Part shown: positions 1 through 12,982 of the stretch, in pieces | Layout of the letters: every line of letters begins with the position of its first letter | How positions within the stretch are numbered: position 1 is the first letter of the stretch | Source: Maratus speciosus | Taxonomy: Eukaryota; Arthropoda; Arachnida; Araneae; Salticidae | DNA length: 64,000 nt | Assembly (NCBI GenBank): GCA_963932465.1 | Contig: OZ010800.1 | Span: forward strand, 95,251,307 to 95,315,306 | Direction: 5' to 3' | Made by a program: the position numbers and the translations under genes | Notes under the pieces: generated by a model | What the model was told of the DNA's origin: nothing | The model's input: only the letters and a program-made list of their open reading frames with translations | The model's database searches: none

Positions 1-2145
1 CATCTTTATAACGAATTAAGTTTCCCCTTCTAGGGTCCTCTTCTTGGTGTATTGAATCAATTAGTTTTAGCGTACACACAAGATTCACTGATAAGATCCT
101 TTTTCTAAATCATGATTCAAGTCTCCAAGATGCCCGGAGATTGTCGGATGCCGAGCCGTGGACCCCACCTTTCACCTGCATACTCTTACTGAACGAATAA
201 AAGTCTTCCTTGTTTGAAACATGTACAACAGTTAGTTTATTTATTGCAAGAGTGGAGGTACTGTATCTTATTTCCTTTTTCCTTTCTCAGCTTGATCACC
301 TACTAGGATCGGGGTATTAGTGTACATTCACAGCGCATATGTAAATGATTAATCGAGGCAACTGGACGATCGCGTTTTATTCTAATGAATCCACTTATAG
401 TATGCAAAAGACAGTAGTGAACCTTTTTTTAGAAATATTATAAGCACCCATTAGAATATTATTACTTCTTAATATTCAGAAACTTTTCATTACGATTCCG
501 AAAGGTTCCCTATTATAGCCTATAACGGCTTTCCCTTTATATATTCATTTAACCCTAGCCCCTTCCCTCCTCGGAAAATCAACATTTAACTTTACTTGTT
601 CATTTTTGTAGTTTTCATTATACATAAAGGGAAAGATTCATCTGCTCTAGATATTTTCTAAAAAATGTGAAATATGCCTCCAAAAAAATCTTCTTTGCAC
701 AGAGTTTTTGTGAGATTTTGTGTGTGGGATTTACATTGTACCGTTCCAAAGTCATGTGTTATTAAGTGTTTTTTACAAAAGCTAAAGGAATCTTCAAAAA
801 TGTATACAATATATGACACAGCAGTAAGGTGTGATCAGATCCCAATCAATATTTTAATAGCACTTAAGGAGTATGAATACAGGACGTTAATTATATGTTT
901 CTTGTTTAAAAAATTTTTTTCGTTTCAGTTCGCCACTGAAATCATAATAATTATAATAAAAAAAAAGCATTGACCTTGCATTTCGCTCTGTTTTCATGCT
1001 CAAAATGTGTACTTTCTACTAAAAAATGACAAGTCCTGTGAAAAATGTTTGAAATAATTTTTGTCACTAAACTTTTACAGACTAACAGAAGAAAAATAGT
1101 TTTCTCCAGTTTTCATTTAAATATGAACTGTAAATTAATCAACTTTTATGTATTTTTTTTATCTCTTACAGTAATTATGGTAGTTTACTTTTGTTTTTGT
1201 TCTCTTTTCATGCTATAATTCACATTTACATTTCCTTTTCATACTTCAGCTTAAAATTTGTATTTTGTTTAATATTTGCTAGAGAGTTTCACATAATAAT
1301 AATTTATTAGTGTGTTATATTTGTCAGTTTGAACGGAGAAATTACTTCTGATCTAATTTTAAAACGCAGGTATTAAAGATAGCATTCTAGTTTCGATTCT
1401 TCTCCTTCCAAGCTTTTTTGAATTAAAAAAAAGTGCAATTTATGATATTTGAAAAGGTAAACTTATAATAATTTTTTATGATTTTTTTTGTGTGTTTATA
1501 TCATGACATACTTTCATTTTTCTTAACATGAATTTGCATACGCAAGCAGGGTTTCGTTTTGTTTGTGTTTTAGTAGTAATTTTATGCATTTAATAATTTA
1601 GAATTTAACCTTTTAGCCCCCCTGGCACACTTTGAAGGTATGCAATTTCTGCCGATCGGCAACAAAAAAAGTTGTTCTCTGCTCAAAGTTTTCCAGTATT
1701 TAATTTTTTTTAGATAAGCGTATGCATATTACGCTTACAGCGTTTGCACACTTGCACTTGTGTGTGCCATTTGCACACTTATTCTCATGATGCGAAGGTC
1801 CACTCTGACGTAAGTTTATTTATTTATTTGTTTTATTTATTTTTTTTTGTATTTTAAACTATAAATTAAATTCAATTACCTGTTATTTTTTTAGTTGATT
1901 GTATTTTGTACATTTTTAATCCAGCTGGATTTTGACAAAAATTAACTTTAAAAAATCTTCTGGATGAAACATTTCTTTTTCCATCCCCCCTTCTTTTTTT
2001 TCTTTTGTACATAATTTATATATTCAATTTATTGTGTTTTATTTTATGTGCATGCATTTCATTTCTGATATTAATAGTTTTACATACTTACACCTTTTTG
2101 TAATACATGTATTATTTATTTTTATACTATTTGTTTTGCCCTCTC

Positions 2146-2148
<3 letters not shown>
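1..2148. other. No gene recognised
   Basis: AT-rich sequence with no frame that looks coding. The 99-codon open frame at 674-973 is low complexity, ends in poly-Lys/Ile codons and resembles no family I know. A few GC-richer bases near 120-180 are followed by an AATAAA-like signal near 195, which could be an old LTR or 3' end, but no second copy or target duplication is visible. Confidence 0.5.

Positions 2149-2181
<33 letters not shown>
2149..2181 (+). repeat. 33-bp poly(A) tract
   Basis: An uninterrupted A run preceded by CTCTCTCT. It could be the tail of a retrotransposed element ending here on the plus strand, but no element body is recognisable upstream. Confidence 0.8.
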
Positions 2182-2183
<2 letters not shown>

Positions 2184-2320
2184 ATTCCCACCTTTTTTAA
2201 TTTTTTTTTTTTTGTTGTTGTTCAAAGTGAAAACAACAGAAATTAATTGTGCAGGAAGTAAAAAAAAAAAACAACTATTTGGATGACGAACGAAATTTCA
2301 CACGTTCATTTTTTTACAAA

Positions 2321-2698
2321 ATGGCACCACACGATAAAAACACGGTTAGTGATTTAAATCACCCCATTCCTATATCCCCATGGATGGACTTCTTCGAGGA
2401 AATTTTATTAAGATATTCAGATTCCATTACTAAGGAGGCCACGACAATTCAAAATTCACTGCAGACTGAAAATGCTGCAACTTTGTCTGAAAGAATTACT
2501 GATTTCGTTCAGGTCATTAAATTCAATTTTGAAGTTCTTAAAAACAATTTTGAAATACTAAAAAAAGATTATTCCAAGTTGCAACATGAAAAAGATAATT
2601 TATTTATTGTAAATCAGAAGGTGTTTGAGAGATTACATGAAATTACAGCTCAACAGAAATGCAAAACTAAACGTAGTAAAACAGTAATCAGGTGGTAA
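2321..2698 (+). CDS. Short coiled-coil protein of unknown function
   Basis: I do not recognise this 125-codon frame. An upstream GTG extends the open frame to 2249, but the first ATG (2321, context CAAAATGGC) is the believable start in a eukaryote. The first 25 residues are Pro-rich (PIPISPW). Residues from about 30 to 110 are strongly helical with Leu/Ile/Phe spacing typical of a coiled coil and a repeated VxKxNFExLK motif. The C-terminus is basic (KCKTKRSK). It follows a poly(A) run and a T-rich stretch and ends just before a fragment of the R1 repeat. It could be the N-terminal coiled coil of a LINE ORF1, a single exon of a host gene, or a chance frame. No zinc knuckle or polymerase follows. 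Confidence 0.35.
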   Translation: MAPHDKNTVSDLNHPIPISPWMDFFEEILLRYSDSITKEATTIQNSLQTENAATLSERITDFVQVIKFNFEVLKNNFEILKKDYSKLQHEKDNLFIVNQKVFERLHEITAQQKCKTKRSKTVIRW

Positions 2699-2725
2699 AT
2701 GTCAACAATAAATTCCTACGTTTTG

Positions 2726-2782
2726 AAATATTAAGATGTATTAGATAGAAGAAAGTTTTGGGATTGCCTCCTCTAACTAGTT
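2726..2782 (+). mobile_element. R1 element, 3' terminal fragment only
   Basis: The block TTAGATAGAAGAAAGTTTTG followed about 20 bp later by CTAGTT matches the 3' ends of the longer R1 copies at 50.4 and 56.1 kb. The preceding ATTAAGATGTATT also resembles their ATTAACATATATT. The tandem units and 5' hairpin are absent, so this is a truncated or recombined end. Confidence 0.55.
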
Positions 2783-3500
2783 AAAATCTGTGGTGTCTGA
2801 ATGTGGGTTGGCAAGCATTGCTCGTAGGAGGCAGACCCCCTAGTATATAAAAAATATATATGATTGTTGATATGATAAAACTGCAACTGTCTACAAATCG
2901 AAAATGTTTGTTAAGAACAGAAGCGGTTTAATTTCTAAATGCCGTATAGTTTACCTCGATTGCATTTCTGTAAACATTCAGTTGTTCGGTTAAACAAAAC
3001 GGAGATTCGCCCTTTCACTGTGGGTTTTTACCCAATCAATATGGTAAAGTCACGTGATGCAAACTTTTAAAAATTTTTCAATTTCTTACGAAATTGTAAT
3101 TTTGCAGAATCTAGGCTGATGATGAACAGCTCTCAAACAAATTTAGACCAACCTATTTATTCCAAATTAAAATTTATGAAAATTGCTTGTCTTTAGCCTC
3201 ACCTACCTTATGCATTTAAAACTATAACTTACGAAATATGTAAAGAAATGATGGCTTATAATAATAAACTCTTCAATTTTCAGAAGTCGCATGTGCGCAT
3301 ATTCGGGTGCAAACTTCTGAATGAGGTCGCAAGTACCACAACAAATCTGATTGAAGGTGTTCCTGTTTCTCATTTTATTGATTAAATTTGAAATAAGACC
3401 GTTTTCCCTTTTTCTCAATGCAAATGCAAGTTTGTTTCATAAAAACTGTATCACTGGCCGCTCATATCAAGATGTGCATAATAAAATAATGCTCTACATT
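2783..3500. other. No gene recognised
   Basis: AT-rich sequence. The overlapping open frames around 3203-3548 lie on opposite strands and neither has coding-like composition. A CTAGTAT motif after a GC-richer stretch near 2838 resembles a Helitron 3' end, but nothing else supports that. Confidence 0.4.
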
Positions 3501-3504
3501 TTAA

Positions 3505-3704
3505 CACTAGAAAGACGGCGAGCGGTCATTTTGACCGCTACCAAATGAATATATTTCGGTCAAACCAGAATTTTCTTTTATAAAGCTAGTTTAAAAGGTA
3601 CAAAAGAAAAAGCTAGTTAAATAAATAAGTTAATAATTTAAAATAAAAATTCTGGTGGGAAATATTTTTATAAAATTTGAGTACAATTCCCCGTCTTTCT
3701 AGTG
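3505..3704. mobile_element. piggyBac-type MITE, 200 bp, TTAA target duplication
   Basis: The element has perfect 14-bp terminal inverted repeats, CACTAGAAAGACGG at the left and CCGTCTTTCTAGTG at the right. TTAA flanks both sides (3501-3504 and 3705-3708), the duplication known for piggyBac and Kolobok superfamilies. From bp 16 it carries a perfect palindrome, AGCGGTCA-TTT-TGACCGCT (3521-3539). There is no coding capacity. Its right half is clearly related to the 200-bp element at 59264-59463, and its termini resemble the left end of the piggyBac fossil at 47081. The shared terminus makes piggyBac the likely source of the transposase. Confidence 0.88.
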
Positions 3705-3795
3705 TTAAAGATTTTTTCTTAGGTAATGTAATTGATATTTATTACTCTGAATTATAATTTTGTTTTATAAATTCAAATGAAAACTATTTCTGTTA

Positions 3796-3829
<34 letters not shown>

Positions 3830-3831
3830 TT
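3796..3831. repeat. Compound (TA)n(GA)n microsatellite
   Basis: About nine TA units run directly into about eight GA units. Confidence 0.85.
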
Positions 3832-6800
3832 CCAATTTAATTTCTGTTAAAATTTGACGATTAAAATTAATATTTTTTTTTCATTTCTTAAAGATTTATT
3901 TTTTTAAATGTTTTTCAATAAATTATGACCAAACTTTTTTTTTAACAGAAATAAATTTCTGGATGCTTCAAATTACGCCGAGTAGTTCACGAGTTTTACT
4001 TAAAACAAAAATCTATTACTACTGCAATCTGCTTTGCAACGTTTAAAATAGAATTTAAAATTAGAAGCTCCAAATTTTATTTTTTATAATTCCTAAACTA
4101 CATGACCGAATGACTTCCCGTTTGGCATCCGAAGGTGGAAAGGAAAACCGAAAGACCAATGTTTACCGAAAAGGCCAAATAGGATGTCAAATTTAGGTGT
4201 CAGAATTTCAAATTTCAAAGTTAGGTGTAATATAAATATGAATGCAAACCCCTGAGACTTTTTTAAAAACAATATGGTCATGCATTTCTCCAGGGGAGTT
4301 ACCAGTAATTTTTTTATGGAAAAAGAAATCTAAGTTAAACGGGTAAAGTTTCACTTTCTTTTAAGGAAAGTTTTTTTATGAGAAAATACTGGTGCCGGAG
4401 AAGTTTCTGGTTTGCAAAATTCTAAGAGGCGTACGAACCCTGTTAAGGGAAGATTTGCCTATAGAAATCTCAAAAAAGGGTGTATTTTGGATTTCTTTTA
4501 TCGAATAGAAATGAAGATTTTAGCTAAGTCATTTTTTATATGTGATTTATTATCATCTGAAGAAAATTTCAATTTTTTTAATAAAAAATTGATAATGGGG
4601 CTTGAGTTTCGTGGGCGAATGTCCTGGCGTATGCGCCATGCACTTTCAATCGGTCGGGATCCGATAGATAGCCAGAGCCGTTTGAAATCAATTTTCGTTA
4701 AGGATTATGTATATTGTCTTGAACTTCAAGAACTTTGAGGTCAAAAAGTTGAAAATCAGCAAAGTTGTAGACATTTGAAAAAAAAATCTATTTCTGACAC
4801 CTTTTTTCGTTCTTTGGTGGGTTTCCAAAAAAGTTTAGTTTTTATAAAAATTGCTGAAAGTGGTCCAAGCACAATTAATTGTATTATCTTTAAATTAAGA
4901 AAAAAACTTAACACAATCTTTTTAATAGTTTTTAAGTTCTCATCCTGTGCCCAATTTGAATAAGGTATCTTTGTGTGAAATGCGTTATTTGTGCTCCATA
5001 ACACTTTAAGATTCCGGAATCGTTGCGCTAAATTAATAAATAACTACGAAAGTCCTGTGAATTCGGCCATTTTGTTTTAAAGTATAATGTACATAGCATA
5101 GGGAACAAAAAAAATTGTAAAAAAAAAAAAAAAAAAAACGATTTTTTAACCGACAAAAGGGCACGCCCACTTAACGAAAGGCATCATTTTCATTTCACAA
5201 TATATTTTCGTTTTATAAAGAAACAATTTTATAGCTGCCAACTTAACTATCATTTCCGTAAAATTGTTTCAGCGTGACCTAGATCAAATAAGCAAATTTT
5301 AGATCGGAAAAAGATGTGTAATAAACAAATTTATATAAGGAACACAATAAAACAAGACACATTTTAATAAATATATTTTCTGGTTTGAAAGTGTTTATTT
5401 ACTGCAGGAGATATCGTTAGATTTTTATGGAAATTATCGGTAAGTTTGCAAGTATGAAATTTGAAGATTAAACTGCGTAGTAAACTCACTCTTTTTTGTT
5501 TCATTTATTTATTTATTTATTTATTTTTAACTGATTCTATATTCCAAAAAATAACATTTATTTTTGTAGCTGGAAGAAATATGGTTTTGCATTTGAGTTC
5601 TCATTGTAAAGAAAAAAAAAAGAACTATTTTATGAAAAACCCTATAAGGAAACAAAGTTTCGGGAAATTTCTATTTAATAAAAGAATTAAAAAAATATTT
5701 GAGTAAGTATTTTAAAATTATCACATACGAAAAAGGGAAAAACTATTTATGACTTTCCATAACAAACTCTTAAAATGAAAATGTATTGATTTAAAATATT
5801 AAATACATCTATTAAACTATTTAGAACACAACTATACTTTCATGTCACTGTATATATACATATATATATGTATACCTCATCCATACTGCTGAATATTTTG
5901 TAAACGTATTTTTCAAGCGTTTTGAATGTCAAATAAGAAGTTGCACCTCAATATTTATCTTCAAGAAGAATCTGCAATCAGTCAGAAATAGAAATATTTC
6001 TGCGCTGATAAATGTCAGGTAAAATTTATCAGCACAAAATCTGTCAACAAGAACCGTTCAAATATTTAAGTTTCGGGGAAAATATTTCACTCTAAATTTT
6101 ATAAAGTGCATACAGAAAATAAAGTGTATTTTCAAAACACGAAGGAATACGATTTTGAGTCAATATCCAAAAATATCATGTCAAGTGAGTAAAATATTTT
6201 ATAATATTAACTAAATAATGTAAAGGGAATAATAATTTAAATGTAGTAAAAGTGTTTCTAAAATGAATAAGAAATGATAAGAAAGTTTATATCGTTAAGT
6301 ATCAAGTAAAAAAAGTACCAATTATTTTTCAGTATTTTGACGTACAATCTTCTTTCATATTAAAACTTTGTGACATCTCAGTTTTCGCATGCAATTTGAT
6401 TAAAAAATGCTCAAGGACTGCAACAAATTTAAGATGATAAATAATGAAAATACAGAATATCCCAAATTAGCCGCTAGTGGTAATTTAAATAATTTGTATG
6501 TTGCTTATTGCTACTTATAAATAAGAGTAATAGACTTTTTTACAAACCCTGGGTGCAAGACTGGAGTCTGTTGTGTTAGCGTATAAATTGTCGTAGAGAA
6601 CCAACTTCAGAATAATGTCGTGAAAGACCATGTAAAGGTGTGCATTGATATGGTGTTTTGTCCCGGAAAAGTGTTATTACATTACCGAAGTTTATGTTTC
6701 CACAAGAAATTGTTCAAAAAAGGGTGAATAAAGTTTAATGAACATTTAATGTACTGTTAAACGAACTGTTTACTGTTTAAACAACATGAGGTGCACAGCA

Positions 6801-7135
6801 TGTTCTATCCCACTCAACAATTAACCGAATACAGCAGTGATTTCGAAATAATAATACAATAATCTGGCCTTAAATTCAGGAGCATATATTCATGAACATT
6901 ACGCGCGAACATAAGCTTCTAGTAATTGGAAGGGGCAATTTGACCATCTCCTGTAGTTTATGAGAAATATTTTTGAAATGTTGAAACTTTTTCAAAAGGT
7001 CACTAACATTTTTAGGTACATTTCGTATGAAATACTACGTATTGCAATCTCCCCTATGTTGGAATTTCTGAAATTTTTTGGCAGATCTACACCGATCCTG
7101 ACCCGTAGAACCCAAAACCACCCTCAGTAAAAAAC

Positions 7136-7137
<2 letters not shown>
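3832..7137. other. No gene recognised
   Basis: AT-rich. It holds A runs at 5119-5138, a TTTA microsatellite near 5502-5527, and a palindromic TATATACATATATATATGTA near 5853. The 108-codon frame at 4412-4738 includes a GC-richer stretch (4600-4690, Arg-rich when translated) unlike its surroundings. I cannot assign it to a family; it may be an old repeat. Confidence 0.4.

Positions 7138-7138
<1 letters not shown>

Positions 7139-7187
<49 letters not shown>
7139..7187. repeat. Compound (CTAT)n(TA)n microsatellite
   Basis: Four CTAT units grade into about sixteen TA units. Confidence 0.85.
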
Positions 7188-7188
<1 letters not shown>

Positions 7189-10100
7189 CAAAATTTTAAT
7201 TCTTTCGCCAAGATTACACTTATTCTATACAAATTTCCCTTTTTCATAATATTCCATATAGTATGCCGGCTTATTAAGTTAAAACCCTAGTCTATTAATC
7301 TATTAATCTTCATATGACCCTAATCCATCTAATTATATTTATTCCAGAGTGCGTAAATTTAAAAAAGGCTTTGACTATTTATATTTATTTAATAAAACCT
7401 TTTATTACTTAAATTCCTATTAAAATTCACTATTAAAACCCGGTATATAAAATCCCCCAACATTTTTCATTTAGGTGCTAAAATATTATAACTCATAATT
7501 TATCCGTCTAAAAAACTTATTTATTTATTTTCATTCTTCTATTAAAATACATCCAGGTGTCTTCTAAAATATTTCAATGCTTTAAAACTTACGCAGAAAT
7601 AAATTCAATTTTCTGTTTTATATGACGGGGGAAAAGTTGTTTTCAGAGGCAGTCTCGACGGCAGAGACAAATTTTTGTTTATACCTTGTGCGTCTGATTC
7701 CCGGGCTTTAGAATATTCTGTAACAATCTTTGGCGCCAGGAAACTGGTTCACCTCAAAATTAATCTGACCAGAAATATAAATAAACCGTCCAAAATGTAA
7801 CTATGATTGGAGGAAAAGTATCAGCTGATTTGATTGTAACTTTGCGCCGATGAAGTGTAAATATTCATGGCGGTATCAGGATAAGGGGCTGAATAGTAAA
7901 ATGAATTGCCGATAGGCTGAGAGCTGTGGAAAATACGGTGAAGAGCAGCGAGAAAATGCAGATGTGTGTGCCATGCAGAACAGCGGGCATTACAATGTGC
8001 GGCGTGCAGACAGTGGATAGTACAGTATACGTGTATCTACGTATGTAAAAGTTGTAGTGTAAAGCGAATAGATGTGGGACGTCAGAGTTCAGATGGAATG
8101 TTTTATAAGAGTTCGAATGCAGTCGTGAAATTCTGGTTTTCTTCACAAATTTCAATTACTACTTGGAATAAATCATATGTCTAGCATCACGTGAAATGAA
8201 CATTTCCTTACCAAAATTCTTCTTTAATATGCTAAATAAAAGTGAAATTTAGCTCAGTTGGCTTTTCTCCATTATTTATTTTCATCTATTTTCGTCATTA
8301 CTAATCATTCGGCCAACGCGCTGGTGGAAACCCATGAGTATTGCCAATTTCTAAACGTTAATGAGCAAAATTGGACCAAGGGAGTGAAAATAGGAAGGGT
8401 TTTATGAAAACTGAAAATACCCCATAACTTTTTAATTTTTATGCATATTAAATCAGTTTATAGTTATTATTACGTCTAGGAGACAGGCGACAAATTTATG
8501 TATCACAAATTTTTGATGAAATTAAAAATGGGCTCAAGAGGCGCAGAAAATAAGGTTTTAGGTAGAAACAAATTGATAACTTCGTCAATTCTTAAGGTAT
8601 CAAATTCCCTTAAACTTATTAGAAATCTTCTTAATATTATCTACAACTTTTATATTGAGAGTTTTCTGATAGGATCAATTCTTCGAAATCTACTTTTTTT
8701 TTGGGGGGGGGGTGGGGTGGGGGGGGGAGGCAGAGCACCCTCTACTATATTGCCACTTCTACTATATATTGCCACTTCCTAAATTACTCACTGTTTTAAT
8801 TTGCTTTACAGTGCAGTATACCAAATTAAAAAAATATATTTACTGTAATGTACTATAAATGCGACTGGGTTTTTTTTTCAATTCCCACTATTAGCTCACA
8901 CTCTCCCTATATTTATATATATATTTATCTTGTTCAAATTTTCAATCGTTAATAAAATACTCATTATTCATCCTATCAAGTTGAAATAAATTTTTTTAAA
9001 CTTGTACTGGATGACAATTGATGTTAATACAGTTTTTTCAAATATTAATTAATTAATTAAATTTTAATTATAATTTTAGTTTTGCATGGGAAACAAAATG
9101 GCGGCCATTGTTTATTGAAGATCAATGAAAATATTTTCAATAAGGGGTTACCATAGGGGGGACCCTGTTCTGGCCAAATACCGCCAAGTTTGTCGCCAAC
9201 TTGTCGATATATCGCCAAATTTGATGGCCAAAATGAGTCGCCAAAAGTGACGCCAACTTGGCGATATCTCTAATATTTCGTCAAATTCTCATAGAGTTCC
9301 ATTGTAAACCTACTTGCTTATAAAAAATCAACAAATTGAGTTATTTTAATGCAACAAAAACTAATATTAGCTTAAGGGATTATATTAAATTTTTCTTTGA
9401 TGGCATAAGTAGGAATTGACTTTAAAAACAAAATTTGTATATTACTTGTTTATAATTAAACACTTAACAATATCATGCACGTACACTTTGTTGGTAAAAC
9501 TTTGTGGGATCTAAAGTTTTATTTTCTGGATTGCAACATTCAGGACTAACAGGTTAAATATTTATTAATATAATTTTCCATGAAATTTCTTAGCAAGATA
9601 ATCCATATGTTGGATATATGTAAGTTTCACACCCGCGCAAACCAAAAAGAGAAAATGATAGAAAAAGAAAACACATGGATTCAGCACCCTCCTTGAAGGA
9701 GTATCTCAGAATTTATGAATTCATTATCTAGTAGGTAACAAGTATCCTTATTATAAAACTAGACTTACGCTGTCGAATTTAATATTAAAATAAATACTTG
9801 GGGATAAAAAGCGTAAATACATAGAAAATCGATATTAAAATACAAAACACATCTAGAGACATTGGAAGTGCGCCAGCCAAGTATGTCTGACATACTAGTG
9901 TCATATTACACGAAACATTTCAGGCTTTTTTCGCCAAATTTCGACAATTTACTACTGAAAATCTACTTGACCTACGTACTTGTATTACGAAATACGTTGT
10001 ACGGCCACCCTAATTATCTAGAATGTAAAATTTTATAAATAACGCATAATTAGTGTGGAATGATGCTCTGTGTTGTATGTAGGATTTCACCACCAATATT

Positions 10101-10904
10101 TTTTTAATGAAATATTGAATATTTACGAATAGACATCACACGAACAATAAATCTTACATATATACACTTGGTGCATCAAAAATAACATTGAACTACAAGA
10201 GAGACCCTTACTCGGCTATCGTCCTGTGACTTGTCTCCTCTTTCTCTCGTAACATCCTCCTCCATATAAAAGATGCTCTCGAGCACGAATTATGTCGGCA
10301 ACATCAGCGGGAGGGTGAGTTCTGACCCTACAATTATTTTCCGAGGATATGTAATGACATTTGAAAATGTCTGATAATCCATAATTTTGTCACTCACTCA
10401 CTCACTCATCAAAAAGTTTTCATATAGCTACTGCACCTACAAACTTCAAATTTGATGCGAAGTTCGTTTACACTATAAAACTAAGTAATGAAAAAAAATG
10501 TGAAAATCGATTAATTACCCACTTGGGGGTGTCCATTTTTACTTTAGCATTGCGTCTATTAGGCGAAATTTTAATTTGCCAAAAAAAAAAGCGCCAAATG
10601 TTAAATTCGGGCTGATTTGCCATCTCGTAATCTGATTGGTCAAAGCTTTCTGCGTCAAAGTGACTATCATGGCAGGAAGGAATTCTGTTTTGCGAAAACT
10701 ATGAAAGAAGATAATTTAGATAGGATGGGCGGGGAAACGGTAGAATCTTCTGTACTTCAATATATATATTTTTTTTTTAAATTGTTTTTTAATTAAGGGT
10801 CGATGGCAAAAGGGTTTTCTACAGAAAGAAGATAACTTCTAATAACTAATGAGAAAAGGATGTGGGAGGAGTCATCTAAGTTTCGATAGCATTCTGCTAT
10901 TTTT
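7188..10904. other. No gene recognised; simple repeats and possible repeat debris
   Basis: Mostly AT-rich. A TTTGGCGCCAGG motif near 7731 looks like a retrovirus-type primer binding site, but no LTR pair, gag or pol is visible. A G-rich tract lies at 8703-8730. A cluster of CGCCAA/TTGGCG words at 9180-9260 forms imperfect palindromes. A CACT microsatellite at 10389-10406 is followed by a non-coding stretch. Opposed open frames at 7865-8184 are Cys-rich on the plus strand but unassignable. Confidence 0.4.
8703..8730 (+). repeat. G-rich tract
   Basis: Runs of ten, four and ten G separated by single T or TGG. Such a tract could fold into a G-quadruplex on the plus strand. Confidence 0.75.
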
Positions 10905-12105
10905 AACACTTTCCAACAAAGTTGAAAAGTGATTATGACTTCGGTTTTACTGGCCGTCTGTCCGCGCTCCGTCTCTCGTAAATATTCTCGGATTTCCATG
11001 AAATATCTGGATGTTATTGACCTCTGTAATAGCACAATCCCTATTTTAAATGAATTTTGTAGCATGTTTAGTTCATTTATAGCGACAATAAAAAGTTTTC
11101 CGTTACATTACAGCCAATGGGAAAAAATCGTTTCAAATGATTTTTAATGGTGTTACACTCTTTCAAAAATAATAAAATTGATATCCATGTAAGAACTGCA
11201 CTAAAACATGTATTCTGTAGAATATGCACTGCAAAGAATAGTTATTATTCATTTACAGGGCCACGCAAAAGAATTCCGTTACATAATGATATACTGGGGA
11301 GGGGGGCGATTGTTTGCGGCGTATTTTAATTATGTTAAACTATTTCATATATAATTAAATTGATATACTTCGCTCAGGTTTGCTTTAAGTTATTTCATAT
11401 ATAATACAAAGTGCGTATAATTTACAGGGACACACAAAAGATATCAGATACTATATTGTATCCGAACTACTGTATATTAGCAATAATTGCTGGAAATGCA
11501 TTTTTAACACTTTCCACCAAATTTGAAAAGTATTTATGATTTCGGTTTGTCTGTCTCACTGCCCGTGCTCTAACTCTCGTAAATATACTCGGATTGCCCC
11601 GACATTTTAGGATGATATTAAAGTTCACCATAGCACGATCCCTATTTCAAATGACGTTTGTAGCATATTTAGTTCATTTACAGGAGAGTCAAAAGTATTC
11701 CGTTACATTATGGCCGATGGGAAAAATCGTTTCAAATGATTTTTAATTATGTTACACGCTTTCAAGCATAATAAAATTTATATGCATTTATGAAGTGCAC
11801 TAAAATGAGCATTCTGAAGAATATGCGGTGCAAAGAATATTTATTATTTATTTATAGGGCTACATAAAATAGTTCCATTATATAATGATATGGGGAAAGG
11901 ATTGTTTGCGGCGTATTTTAATTATGATGTACTATTTCAGATACAATGATATTGATATACGTAGATGAAGTTCACTATAAATTATTCCATGTATAATAGC
12001 ATTTAAAGGGACACACAAAATATTTCAGATGCTAAATTGTGTCCGGTATACTCTACATAAGCGATGATTGTTGGAAATGCATTTTTAATTATGGTATGTA
12101 CTTTT
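10905..12105 (+). mobile_element. R2 repeat, two head-to-tail copies
   Basis: Two copies of about 600 bp start at 10905 and 11506. Each begins with a hairpin (AACACTTTCCAAC paired with GTTGAAAAGTG), followed by TTATGACTTCGGTTT, a GTCTGTC-type microsatellite, and a block reading CTCTCGTAAATA then CTCGGATT. The body contains the recurring phrase CATTTACAGGG...CACAAAAG and a GCGGCGTATTTTAATTATG block. The unit has no coding capacity. Related sequence in the opposite orientation lies at 30766-32072, with a partial copy at 26153-26402. The class is not established; a Helentron-like or satellite-derived origin are both possible. Confidence 0.72.
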
Positions 12106-12980
12106 ATGTTCCACTGTATTTATGCATACGATAAAGTGTGTATGAAATAAAGCAGCTTTATACTGATTTATAATATGTTAATACGAATATTTCTCCTCGA
12201 AAAGACAGGTATTTTACCTTCGATCCACCTATGAATTTTAGGAGCCATTTAAAAAAAAAAAAACTTTTATTTTACATCCCAATCAAAAGATAGCTGCAGC
12301 AGGCGATTATTCTGAAGTTGTCAAATGTTTATCTCAAAATGAAAAAAATAAAAATAAATTACAAAATTGTTTTCATAAGGTGCGAACGACCTTCTGTAGC
12401 CATGCTTCTAGATACTTTATAATAATTTGAAGTTTTTGAATTCTTTGAAATAATAAAATTACTTGAAATTGTATTATAAAAACATATTTTAAAGGAATAA
12501 TTATTTTTTTAGTTAGATTACTCAATATAAGACTATAATATAATTTTCTGTATGTTTGTTATATGTTCGTTTAATTTTGCCTTAAAAATCGCTAAACTTT
12601 TTCATTCTGTCGAAATTCGACTGTTACCATTTCCTTAACTATACAGTGAGATATTTAATTCGGATAATTAAGTTTATTAATAAAAGTTTATTGATCTTGA
12701 ACACTTAAAAGATGAACTTTTTATGTAATTTCGAATTACACATCAGTTTTTTTTTTCTACATATTCAGCGCGATTTTTTGTTCTCTGTGTTCTGCAATTA
12801 CATCTAACCTAACCTTGTTAGTCGGTCCGTGATTTGCCTGATGTAACTGTTTGGATTCATTTTTCTTTTCAAATTAGCGATTACAGCACAAGTAGTTTCA
12901 TGTACATAATATAAAAATCACTTCAAATTTATAGCTGTTTTAATACACCGTGGTCTGTTTCTAAGTTTGTGAAGCATTCT
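12106..12980. other. No gene recognised
   Basis: AT-rich sequence with an A run at 12251-12263. No open frame longer than background. Confidence 0.45.
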
Positions 12981-12982
12981 AT

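Noticed and set aside
7715..7745. TTTGGCGCCAGG, resembling a retroviral primer binding site
   Set aside because: No LTR pair, polypurine tract, gag or pol was visible on either side.
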